Shown here piece by piece: positions 7,313 through 14,159 of a DNA stretch of 28,051 nt. The position numbers and the translations under genes were made by a program. Origin of the DNA: Alphaproteobacteria bacterium (GTDB lineage Bacteria; Pseudomonadota; Alphaproteobacteria; CAAGCB01; CAG-977); assembly GCA_900768845.1 (NCBI GenBank), contig CAAGEK010000001.1, forward strand, positions 1 through 28,051, written 5' to 3'. The stretch's first letter is position 1. Every line of letters begins with the position of its first letter. Under the pieces are notes generated by a model. It was not told where the DNA came from. It saw only the letters and a program-made list of their open reading frames with translations, and ran no database searches.

Positions 7313-7376
7313 GCGCTCTTGAACACTGAAACGATACGTTTAAGATATAGACAATATTGTTTTATTTCAAGAGCGC
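7313..7376. repeat. Inverted repeat in the clpP-clpX gap
   Basis: GCGCTCTTGAA (7313-7323) pairs exactly with TTCAAGAGCGC (7366-7376) across a 42-base AT-rich loop. The repeat encloses the candidate clpX heat-shock promoter, and the TTGAA of its right arm is the promoter -35 core. This could be a regulator site pair or a large transcript hairpin. Confidence 0.6.
7343..7371 (-). promoter_or_regulatory. clpX: Candidate RpoH-type promoter of clpX
   Basis: The minus strand reads CTTGAAA, exactly 14 bases, then CTATATCT. The -35 and spacing equal the RpoH (sigma-32) pattern CTTGAAA-N14-CCCCATNT; the -10 matches partly. ClpX is a common heat-shock gene, which supports the reading. A housekeeping-like promoter (TTGAAA and TATCTT at 17 bases) is an alternative over the same bases. 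Confidence 0.45.
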
Positions 7377-7401
7377 ACGCACGTTTTAACCACATGAACC
7401 G

Positions 7402-8031
7402 TTATTCGGCGGGTTTAGCCCGAACGGAAACGACTTCGTCAATCAGACCGAAGTTTTTGGCGTCCTCGGCACTCATAAAATTGTCGCGTTCCATCGCCTG
7501 TTCGACGGTTTCCAGCGTTTGCCCCGTTTTTTCGACGTAAATGTTGTTCAGTCGGGCTTTCAGGTTCAGGATTTCACGCGCATGAATTTCGATATCCGTC
7601 GCCTGTCCCTGAAAACCGCCCGAAGGTTGATGGATCATGATGCGTGCGTTGGGCAGGGCGAAACGCTTGCCTTTCTGACCCGCGCACAACAGCAAAGACC
7701 CCATCGAAGCGGCCTGTCCGATGCACAATGTCGACACGTCGCAACGGATGTAATTCATCGTATCGAAAATCGCCATACCCGACGTGACGACGCCGCCGGG
7801 GGAATTGATATAAAAAGCAATATCTTTGTTCGGATTTTCGGATTCCAAAAACAAAAGCTGGGCGCAAATCAAGCTGGCGACTTCATCATGCACCTGCCCC
7901 GTCAGGAAAACGATCCGTTCCTTGAGCAGGCGGGAATAAATATCGTAAGAACGTTCCCCGCGGCTGGTTTGTTCAATAACCATCGGAACCAAAGTATTCA
8001 TATAAACGTCTATCGGATCGCGTTCGCGCAT
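7402..8031 (-). CDS. clpP: ATP-dependent Clp protease proteolytic subunit ClpP
   Basis: From the ATG at 8031 the product has 209 residues. The serine-protease triad is Ser109 (GQAASMGS), His134 (RIMIHQPSGG) and Asp183 (MERDNFMS), each 12 positions later than in the E. coli numbering. The oxyanion-side segment FYINSPGG and the activation-domain patches are intact. ClpP forms the tetradecameric chamber served by ClpX. An ATG two codons earlier (8037) is only 1 base from AAGGA, whereas 8031 is 7 bases away, so I prefer 8031. It lies between tig and clpX as in most proteobacteria. Confidence 0.96.
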   Translation of the reverse strand: MRERDPIDVYMNTLVPMVIEQTSRGERSYDIYSRLLKERIVFLTGQVHDEVASLICAQLLFLESENPNKDIAFYINSPGGVVTSGMAIFDTMNYIRCDVSTLCIGQAASMGSLLLCAGQKGKRFALPNARIMIHQPSGGFQGQATDIEIHAREILNLKARLNNIYVEKTGQTLETVEQAMERDNFMSAEDAKNFGLIDEVVSVRAKPAE

Positions 8032-8061
8032 TTTCATTTCCTTAAACTGTCAAAAGGTTGC

Positions 8062-8109
8062 GACAAAAGGAACCGTGCGCCAAAAAAGCGTTTTACGGTT
8101 CCTTTCGTC
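8062..8109 (-). repeat. Long hairpin between tig and clpP
   Basis: GACAAAAGGAACCGT (8062-8076) pairs with ACGGTTCCTTTCGTC (8095-8109), giving a 15-base stem with one G-T pair. The loop is 18 bases and itself contains a GCG/CGC pair. It lies between the tig stop and the clpP start. There is no good T run after it on the minus strand, so it is a weak terminator at best. It may tune or process the tig-clpP transcript. Confidence 0.6.
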
Positions 8110-8125
8110 AAAAAATCAAAGCCTG

Positions 8126-9583
8126 TCACTCGGCGTCTTTTTTCTTGGAAGCCGCTTTCTTTTTCGCGGGCTTTTCCTCCTTGTCTTCCGCATCGGCGGC
8201 GTCTTTTTTCGCCGTCGCCTTTTTAGCGGAAGCCTTTTTCTTCGCCGGCTTTTTATTTTCGTCTTCGGCGTCCGCTTTATACAACTCTTCGACGGAAACC
8301 TTGACTTCGTTCAATTTGACCGCCTTCAAGATGAAGTCGATGACTTTTTCCTCGAACAGCGGAGCGCGCAGACGATCCAGCATTTCGGGATGCTTGGAAT
8401 AAAAGTCGAACACGGCTTTTTCCTGACCGGGGAACTGGCGGGCTTCCATCAGGATCGCACGGTTCAAATCGGCGTCGGTGACGGAAATTTTGTTTTTCAT
8501 GCCGATTTCGGCCAACAACAATCCCAAACGGACACGGCGTTCCGCAATGGCGCGGTAATCGCTTTTAAGTTCGTCCTCGGATTTTTCGGCGTCATCCGCA
8601 TCCAAACGGCCTTTGTTCTTCGCATCTTCAACCTGTTTCCAAATCGAATCGAATTCCATTTCCATCATGCTTTCGGGAACGGGGAAGTCGTGCGCATCGG
8701 CCAAAGCGTCCAGCAAGTCGCGTTTCAAACCGTTCATTGAAACGGCGTCGTATTCCTTCGACAATTCGGAACGGATCATGTCGCGCAGTTCACCCATCGT
8801 ATCCTTGCCGAAGAACTTTGCGAACTCGTCGTTCAATTCGGGAGCCTTCTTACTGCGCAGTTCCTTGACTTCGACGGCGAACACGGCGTCTTTTCCGGCC
8901 AGATCCTTTGCATGATAATCGGCGGGGAACGGAACTTTGACGTCCGTTTTCTCGCCGGCTTTTTTGCCGACCAGCTGGTCTTCAAAACCGGGGATGAAAG
9001 AATTGGAACCGAGTTCCAGAGAATAATTTTCACCTTTGCCGCCGGCGAATTCGACGCCGTCGATGCTTCCCGTGAAATCGATGACGGCGATGTCGCCTTT
9101 TTCCGCGCCGCGGTCTTCGGTCACGGGTTCGGATTCGCTACGGGCGGAAGCCAGACGTTCCAAAGCTTTTTCGACTTCCTCGTCGGGAACTTCGACAACC
9201 TTCTTATCCAAAGAAACGCTCGAAAAATCGACCGGAGTGATTTCGGGGACGACTTCCACGTCCATCGTAAATTCCAAATCCTTGCCTTCGTCAAAGGACA
9301 CGACTTCGATTTTGGGACGCATGGCGGGACGCAAAGAGCGTTCGGCCATGGTTTCGGACGCTCCGGACTGGATCAATTCGTCCAACACCTCGCCCATGAC
9401 GGCCTTTTCATAACGTTGGCGCAAAAAGCTTTCGGGGACTTTCCCCTTGCGGAAACCGGGGATGGAGGCCGTTTCACCCAGAGCTTTGATTTTATCGGTG
9501 ACTTTTGACGAAATGGTTTCGGCGGGAACGACAATTTTAAAACCGCGCTTCAAACCGTCAACTTTGGTTTCAGTTACCTGCAT
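8126..9583 (-). CDS. tig: Trigger factor (ribosome-associated chaperone)
   Basis: The 485-residue product has the N-terminal ribosome-binding domain with the signature GFRKGKVPESFLRQRY (about residues 40-57; family GFRxGKxP). The FKBP-like prolyl isomerase domain follows (about 150-240, with GDIAVIDFTGSIDGVEFAGG), then the helical C-terminal chaperone arms. It binds nascent chains at the ribosome exit. About 50 residues at the end (436-485) are an extra Lys/Ala tail with KKPAKKKASAKK-type repeats, which makes the protein longer than the 432-residue E. coli form. It lies between tRNA-Leu and clpP and uses AGGA before the ATG. The nearest promoter I see is that of tRNA-Leu. Confidence 0.95.
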   Translation of the reverse strand: MQVTETKVDGLKRGFKIVVPAETISSKVTDKIKALGETASIPGFRKGKVPESFLRQRYEKAVMGEVLDELIQSGASETMAERSLRPAMRPKIEVVSFDEGKDLEFTMDVEVVPEITPVDFSSVSLDKKVVEVPDEEVEKALERLASARSESEPVTEDRGAEKGDIAVIDFTGSIDGVEFAGGKGENYSLELGSNSFIPGFEDQLVGKKAGEKTDVKVPFPADYHAKDLAGKDAVFAVEVKELRSKKAPELNDEFAKFFGKDTMGELRDMIRSELSKEYDAVSMNGLKRDLLDALADAHDFPVPESMMEMEFDSIWKQVEDAKNKGRLDADDAEKSEDELKSDYRAIAERRVRLGLLLAEIGMKNKISVTDADLNRAILMEARQFPGQEKAVFDFYSKHPEMLDRLRAPLFEEKVIDFILKAVKLNEVKVSVEELYKADAEDENKKPAKKKASAKKATAKKDAADAEDKEEKPAKKKAASKKKDAE

Positions 9584-9637
9584 GAGTTTTTCCTAAAAAG
9601 TTCAAAAATCCGTATATGCGGCGCAAGAAACCGAACA

Positions 9638-9721
<84 letters not shown>

Positions 9722-9744
9722 GTTTTTCCGCGCCGTTGTTAGGA

Positions 9745-9772
9745 TGTATAGCACACTTGGCGCGAAGAACAA
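9745..9772 (-). promoter_or_regulatory. Promoter of tRNA-Leu, probably also tig
   Basis: On the minus strand TTGTTC, 16 bases and then TATACA, with the -10 ending 23 bases before the tRNA. No terminator separates tRNA-Leu from tig, so the promoter may serve both. Confidence 0.6.
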
Positions 9773-9854
9773 GCTTTTTAAAACCGTTCGCGGACGATAT
9801 CGACGCTTTTTTTTCGCCGGAAAACTCAAAAAGCGTGCGAAAACAAAATATTTC

Positions 9855-9884
9855 TTGCAAATCCGTTCCGTTTTCGTGTACTTT
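9855..9884 (+). promoter_or_regulatory. Promoter of tRNA-Thr
   Basis: TTGCAA, 18 bases, then TACTTT, with the -10 ending 10 bases before the tRNA 5' end. This position is typical for a short tRNA leader. Confidence 0.55.
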
Positions 9885-9894
9885 CCTTGCCGAG

Positions 9895-9970
<76 letters not shown>

Positions 9971-9974
9971 CGGT

Positions 9975-10006
9975 AAAGCCTTTGTTCCGTTCAAAGGCTT
10001 TTTTTT
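9975..10006 (+). terminator. Terminator of tRNA-Thr
   Basis: AAAGCCTTTG pairs with CAAAGGCTTT around a 7-base loop, followed by a T run on the plus strand. On the minus strand only three T follow the stem, so it is a poor stop for the phage lysis operon arriving from the other side. Confidence 0.85.
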
Positions 10007-10009
10007 ATT

Positions 10010-10225
10010 TCACGGACATTCCGAATAAACGATGTTGTTCCTGTCGATCTGACGGATCGTTTCGGGCGTATCGCGTTCGTAATCGGGGTATACCGGTTCG
10101 TAAACCGCGCAAAAACTACCGTTTGAACCGCCCGTGCAACCTGTTTGCAACATCGGGATCGCCCAAAGAAGCGCGTAAACGGCGTACTTCGGACATTTCC
10201 CGTCTTTCCATGCTTTCCCTTTCAT
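10010..10225 (-). CDS. Rz1-like outer-membrane spanin lipoprotein
   Basis: The 71-residue product has a charged start, a hydrophobic segment (YAVYALLWAIPMLQ) and a lipobox-like LQTGC giving a lipidated Cys. A conserved phage-type tail follows: FCAVYEPVYPDYERDTPETI, then RQIDRNN. O-spanins link to the inner-membrane spanin and fuse the membranes in the last step of lysis. The first half overlaps the 68-residue i-spanin gene in another frame, the classic embedded Rz/Rz1 arrangement. A TTG at 10234 is an alternative start, 4 bases after GGAGG; the ATG at 10225 is 11-13 bases away. The Gln at position -3 of the lipobox is unusual. Confidence 0.65.
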   Translation of the reverse strand: MKGKAWKDGKCPKYAVYALLWAIPMLQTGCTGGSNGSFCAVYEPVYPDYERDTPETIRQIDRNNIVYSECP

Positions 10226-10322
10226 TTTTTTCAACGCTCCTCCCGTACTTGTAGGCCAGAAAAACGGACAGGAGGGTCAACGCCGCCTGTCCGACGACAA
10301 CGGTCGCGGAAAAACAGTTCAT
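10116..10322 (-). CDS. Rz-like inner-membrane spanin
   Basis: The 68-residue product has one N-terminal membrane helix (ATVVVGQAALTLLSVFLAY) followed by a strongly charged helix (RSVEKNERESMERREMSEVRR), the topology of an i-spanin. Its ATG overlaps the stop of the 52-residue gene as ATGA (10319-10322), and its 3' part shares bases with the o-spanin gene. The frame is open further upstream to 10463, but that region is the 52-residue gene in another frame. The protein is shorter than lambda Rz. Function is inferred from topology and position. Confidence 0.6.
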   Translation of the reverse strand: MNCFSATVVVGQAALTLLSVFLAYKYGRSVEKNERESMERREMSEVRRLRASLGDPDVANRLHGRFKR

Positions 10323-10477
10323 TCGACCAGTCCTGAAATGAAATCCGCCAACTTCTGCAACGTTTCGGGCGACATTGCCGCTCCGAACGCCGACGCCGCC
10401 GCCCCGATCACAAAAGCGGCGGCCTTTCCCGCCTGAGGTTTCAAGACGTCCCAAAAACCACATAAAAACGATTTCAT
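10319..10477 (-). CDS. Small 52-residue protein of the lysis cassette
   Basis: Starts at ATG 10477, which overlaps the endolysin stop as ATGA, and ends at 10319, overlapping the i-spanin start in the same way. The sequence starts MKSFLCGFWDVLK, then a small-residue hydrophobic stretch (AAAFVIGAAASAFGAAM), then an amphipathic end (PETLQKLADFISGLVE). GAGAGGG lies just before the ATG. It may be a small holin, a pinholin-like helper or an antiholin; the single weak membrane segment does not decide. Two ATGA junctions make it a real gene. Confidence 0.65.
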   Translation of the reverse strand: MKSFLCGFWDVLKPQAGKAAAFVIGAAASAFGAAMSPETLQKLADFISGLVE

Positions 10478-10926
10478 TTTCCCTCTCCTTTCCTTTTTCT
10501 TCCGGCGAACATTTCCGCCTCGGCTTTTCTGCGCCGCATCAACCCCGTGCAGATGCTTCCGTCAACGTAAATCCAACGCATCATTTGTTCCGGAACTTCG
10601 CCGTACCCGCCTTCGTTCAGCAAACGCAACAACAGTGAACGCAAAAAATTCCCCGAACCGACGTTAAACGCGAAACTGACCAAAGCATCGCGCTGAGATA
10701 CGGATAAAGGCACGATCACCGCTTCGTCGACGACCCGTTCGGCACCTTTGACGTCTTTGACCAGCAATTCCTCGGCGAACGCCTCCCCCACACCTCCGGG
10801 GTAGACTTCCGACGCGTTCAAACGATGCCCGTATCCGATCGTCCTTTTGCCCGCGACACAGGTGTATTCCAACGGTGCGAACCCTTCAAACTCCTTAATC
10901 AGAGCCAATCCTTTCCTTGAAATCAT
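10474..10926 (-). CDS. Phage endolysin, GH24 lysozyme with Glu-Cys-Thr triad
   Basis: The 150-residue product is a T4-type lysozyme. The catalytic region shows Glu14 (IKEFEGF), Cys23 (YTCVAG) and Thr29 (TIGYGH), with the 9 and 6 residue spacing of the family triad. Cys stands where T4 has Asp, as in phage P1 Lyz and many relatives. It cuts the glycan strands of peptidoglycan. There is no signal or anchor helix at the N-terminus, so release should depend on a holin. The ATG at 10926 overlaps the stop of the upstream 72-residue gene (ATGA); the longer frame to 11061 covers that gene and is not used. Confidence 0.88.
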   Translation of the reverse strand: MISRKGLALIKEFEGFAPLEYTCVAGKRTIGYGHRLNASEVYPGGVGEAFAEELLVKDVKGAERVVDEAVIVPLSVSQRDALVSFAFNVGSGNFLRSLLLRLLNEGGYGEVPEQMMRWIYVDGSICTGLMRRRKAEAEMFAGRKRKGEGK

Positions 10927-11141
10927 GGCTCGTTCTCCAATCTGCAACGCAACATCAAATCCTTCAGCTCGTCGATTTTGACCTCCAAACGCAACAAATG
11001 CGATCCCGACGCATAATTTTGTGCGACGTAAACCTTGTAGTCGGCCAAATCCTTCCTGCAATTCTGAATTTCACGGATTAAAAAAGCCGTCACCGGAACG
11101 ATGACGACTTCTATCAACCTGAACAAACCGCTCCACTCCAT
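10923..11141 (-). CDS. Holin candidate, single membrane helix plus coiled tail
   Basis: The 72-residue product begins MEWSGLFRLIEVVIVPVTAF (one membrane helix) and continues with a charged helix containing RKDLADYKVYVAQNYASGSH and LEVKIDELKDLML. It lies immediately before the endolysin with an ATGA overlap, the usual holin place. AGGGGG lies 6 bases before the ATG at 11141; the ATG at 11147 is too close to it. The long soluble tail is more like some small phage lysis or superinfection proteins than a canonical holin, so the call rests mainly on position. Confidence 0.5.
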   Translation of the reverse strand: MEWSGLFRLIEVVIVPVTAFLIREIQNCRKDLADYKVYVAQNYASGSHLLRLEVKIDELKDLMLRCRLENEP

Positions 11142-11161
11142 GCTCATCCCCCTTTCGCAGA

Positions 11162-11575
11162 CTAAATCGCCGACAGTCCGCCCAAAACGGTGTCGAAAAC
11201 GAAATTCCGCGAAGCCGAACGCATTTTGCGGCGTTCGGCGCGCATATCGTCGTACGTTTCGTTGATTTTCCGGCGCGCCCTGTGGCGGTTCATCGCCGCT
11301 TCGCGACGGGTTTCCAGATCACGCGACAGAAAGGCGTCGTCAAAAGACGTCGTTTTGACCCCCGAAGCCCCCGCTTTTGCCAGACTTGTCCCCTGTTCGC
11401 GCTCCGTTTCCCTGCGCAACCGGTCGTTTTCATACGTCGTATCCTCTTTGATTTCCGAAATGCGTTTATGCAACGATTTCATCCTTTCACGGCTTTCCTT
11501 TTTGGCGTCGATCAGGTTAAAACCGCCCTGATACGCCGAAACCGCATCTTTTGCAATTTTTGCAGCTCCAAACAT
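11162..11575 (-). CDS. Internal-virion-like phage structural protein
   Basis: The 137-residue product starts MFGAAKIAKDAVSAYQGGF and continues as an almost wholly charged helix (KKESRERMKSLHKRISEIKE, RRETEREQ, ETRREAAMNRHRARRKINE), ending in a hydrophobic FVFDTVLGGLSAI. This layout and the place after tail tubular protein B resemble the small T7 gp14-type ejection proteins that leave the capsid with DNA. The start is ATG 11575 after GGGGAG (7 bases); the TTG at 11590 is an artefact of an open frame. No large gp15/gp16 partners are present. Confidence 0.5.
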   Translation of the reverse strand: MFGAAKIAKDAVSAYQGGFNLIDAKKESRERMKSLHKRISEIKEDTTYENDRLRRETEREQGTSLAKAGASGVKTTSFDDAFLSRDLETRREAAMNRHRARRKINETYDDMRAERRKMRSASRNFVFDTVLGGLSAI

Positions 11576-11592
11576 TTTTTTTCTCCCCAAAA

Positions 11593-13596
11593 TTACACAC
11601 CATTGATTCCCACGACGGGGAACAGCCCCAATACGGTTGCCGGCAAGGGTTGATCCTGTTCAATCCGGACGGAGGCTCTATCGTCCCAATTGCCGGAAAA
11701 AGCGATTTTCCTGTCGCCGGAAAACAATTCGGGCGGAACGTCGGTCTTGTCGTTCGTCCGGCGGAAAACAACCGGTTCGACATGACCGTGACTGCCCGCT
11801 TTCACTCCCAACGTTTTGTAAAACCTCACCAACAGCGACGATATCCGCTTTTTGGAAAGCTCCGACGCGCCGTATTCGCCGGCGATGCTCAACGCGGCCG
11901 TTTCCAAAACGGAAACATAAGGCAAACCGACATGAACGACCGAAGCGGGAACTTCCAAACGCACGCTTCCGTTTTGAACGACGCGTTCGGGTTGAACGGC
12001 GCCGTCCGCCAACACAGCCACCGTTTCGCCTTCCAAATGTTCCAACCCTCCGACGCTTGAAACCTTTTCGCCGTTATAAGACAATCCGCAATCGACATAA
12101 AAACAGTCGGCGGGACTGACGCTTTCCTCATTCACGCCGCGTTCCATGACTTCGATATAACGCTTGACGTTTCCGCCGACCGTCCTTTTGACGCACAGGT
12201 AAAGTTCGTCGTAACATCCGTTTTCCGCAGGCTGGGTGACAAGGCTTTCGACAAACGCTCCGGTCATCGTATGCGTGTGCCACGCCCGTACCGATTCTTC
12301 GGCTTCGTAGGTCATCCCCGCCAAAGACCCGTTTTTCAAAGCGCACCAGACAACCGGCACGGGCTCTTGTTGCAAAGCCATTTCCCGAATGCCGCTTTCG
12401 GTGATATGAGCGGCCAAAGTCGTCAAATCTTTCGCAACATATCCGTCGGAGTTGCTGTCATACACGAACGCCCGCAGTTTTCGCCCGTAGCGTTGAACGA
12501 ACAAAGTCGTATTGCTGATTTTCAACGGCGCGACGCGTTCGCTGCCGTATGTGGAATGACGCACGACGCGAACGGTCATCGGCAAACTGCCCTCTCCGCC
12601 GCTTGTCGACAGGGTAAAGTCGGCTCCGACCGTCCCGATTGCCAAAACCCGACCAGACGACAGCCAGCATATATCGTTGATCTGTTCCGACGACAGCTCG
12701 TAACCGTACCCGTCATCCGCATTCACCGTCCCGTCCGCTTCGGTCGGAGAAAAGGTTTCGTACTTTCCCGTCGCCGAACCGTACACACCGTTGCCCTTTC
12801 CCAAAACGAGCCTTTGCTCGAAAAAAGCCGCCGCCGAAGCATATCCGGTCGTCGCCGACAAAGCCCCCAAACGCCATGCTTTTGAAGCGGCCGTCGAATG
12901 GAACGGAAAGTCGGCAAACACCGAAGCCTTGACAGACGTGGCGGAAACATATTCCGTGATTTTCGCCGCCCCCCATTTCACATTCGGATTGTTCGGATGC
13001 ATGATCCGCACATGGCGGCCGACGTCGGTCGACGCGAAAACCGGTGCGGAAGCGGTGAGCGTGACGTTCCCAGCCGTTCCGGAAGCCTGCAACGACGTTT
13101 CCCCCGTATTGACGGGCAAATAGGGGCCGTCCGTCAGCACGACCTCCGACAACCGCCAATCCGTGTTTGAATGTCTGACCAGTTTATGCAACGGATAATC
13201 CGGATGGGCGATGAACATCACGTCCCCCGACTGGGCGAAGCTCAGCTTATCCAAATCGTTTTCACCGAAAGGAGTCTGAATTTCGAAACAGGAGCCGTCT
13301 TCATTGACGACGGGACGGCGGAACAGATAAAAACGGACGTACTTGTCGCCGAACTCGGTCAAATACGGCTCTTCGGTCGAAAACTGGAATGAAAACAACC
13401 TGACTTTTTTATCCGGATACTTGCATTCCCCGACGAAACGCGTGCCTCCCCTGCGCACGGCGGGTCCCTGCACCGTCGGGATGAAGTTGTCCAGAACGGA
13501 ACAGGCTCCGGCATATTCTTCGGTATCGACGCGCCCCGACATCATCGGGGAAATGACGCCCGTGTTAAAACGGACGATAGAAGCTGAATTTTTCAT
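11593..13596 (-). CDS. Tail tubular (nozzle) protein B-like
   Basis: The 667-residue product begins MKNSASIVRFNTGVISPMMS and continues with a conserved podovirus segment: DNFIPTVQGPAVRRGGTRFV (about residues 35-55), then YLTEFGDKYVRFY. The body is beta-rich and contains ELSSEQINDICWLSSGRVLAI, a propeller-like pattern known from tail tubular B-type proteins. It forms the tube below the portal through which DNA leaves. The start is just after the tail tubular A stop, with AGGTGG upstream; the frame reaching 13689 overlaps the preceding gene. The frame is intact over 2 kb. Confidence 0.8.
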   Translation of the reverse strand: MKNSASIVRFNTGVISPMMSGRVDTEEYAGACSVLDNFIPTVQGPAVRRGGTRFVGECKYPDKKVRLFSFQFSTEEPYLTEFGDKYVRFYLFRRPVVNEDGSCFEIQTPFGENDLDKLSFAQSGDVMFIAHPDYPLHKLVRHSNTDWRLSEVVLTDGPYLPVNTGETSLQASGTAGNVTLTASAPVFASTDVGRHVRIMHPNNPNVKWGAAKITEYVSATSVKASVFADFPFHSTAASKAWRLGALSATTGYASAAAFFEQRLVLGKGNGVYGSATGKYETFSPTEADGTVNADDGYGYELSSEQINDICWLSSGRVLAIGTVGADFTLSTSGGEGSLPMTVRVVRHSTYGSERVAPLKISNTTLFVQRYGRKLRAFVYDSNSDGYVAKDLTTLAAHITESGIREMALQQEPVPVVWCALKNGSLAGMTYEAEESVRAWHTHTMTGAFVESLVTQPAENGCYDELYLCVKRTVGGNVKRYIEVMERGVNEESVSPADCFYVDCGLSYNGEKVSSVGGLEHLEGETVAVLADGAVQPERVVQNGSVRLEVPASVVHVGLPYVSVLETAALSIAGEYGASELSKKRISSLLVRFYKTLGVKAGSHGHVEPVVFRRTNDKTDVPPELFSGDRKIAFSGNWDDRASVRIEQDQPLPATVLGLFPVVGINGV

Positions 13597-13597
13597 A

Positions 13598-14155
13598 TCA
13601 CCACCTGCTTTCCAACCACCCTTGCTGAACGAACGCGTCTTGAACGCCCTCCATCGCCGACGCGGTTCTGGCGGCCTGTACGAAATCAAGATATTCCTTG
13701 AACAGGCTTTCCTTCATCGAAGAAGACGCCGCCAAAGGCACGGCCAGTTCTGATGCAAGCTTCAACGCCAAAGCCTCGACGAACATCGGATCGAACAGAC
13801 CGGAATCTTCAATGCGTGAAATCCCTATGAATCGGAATATGCTTTCATTGCACAATACGGCGTTTCCCTCGACCTGATAGGGTTCCCCGCCTTCATGCTT
13901 CCACACGCGCAAACAATCGACAGGCAGGATGAAACGGCGTTCAAAACCGAACAAAGGCTTTTCCGCCGCCGGAGCCAGCTGGTAGCGTTTCAAAGCGAAA
14001 CGCCACGGATAGGATCGCAAAACCATATCTCTGGTTTCGGCATACAGAGCTTTGCAATACCGCGCCTGTTTCGACGGATCGTCCATGGATAAAATCGTTA
14101 TTTCGTCGCCGATTTTCGACAACGCCCGATTACAAACGGAAACCATTGAAACCAT
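13598..14155 (-). CDS. Tail tubular (adaptor) protein A-like
   Basis: The 185-residue product begins MVSMVSVCNRALSKIGDEIT and contains YCKALYAETRDMVLRSYPWRFALKRYQLAP (near residues 30-60). This is the typical gp11-like adaptor pattern, in which the R-S-x-P-W-x-F-A-x-x-R box is well conserved. LPVDCLRVW follows. The protein forms the ring between portal and nozzle. GGAGG lies 8 bases before the ATG at 14155; the frame open to 14179 runs into the upstream gene. It lies between the 440-residue unknown and tail tubular protein B. Confidence 0.8.
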   Translation of the reverse strand: MVSMVSVCNRALSKIGDEITILSMDDPSKQARYCKALYAETRDMVLRSYPWRFALKRYQLAPAAEKPLFGFERRFILPVDCLRVWKHEGGEPYQVEGNAVLCNESIFRFIGISRIEDSGLFDPMFVEALALKLASELAVPLAASSSMKESLFKEYLDFVQAARTASAMEGVQDAFVQQGWLESRW

Positions 14156-14159
14156 CACC

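Noticed and set aside
10323..10463. N-terminal extension of the i-spanin
   Set aside because: It overlaps the 52-residue gene in another frame. The ATGA junction at 10319-10322 and the membrane helix right after the ATG support the short form.
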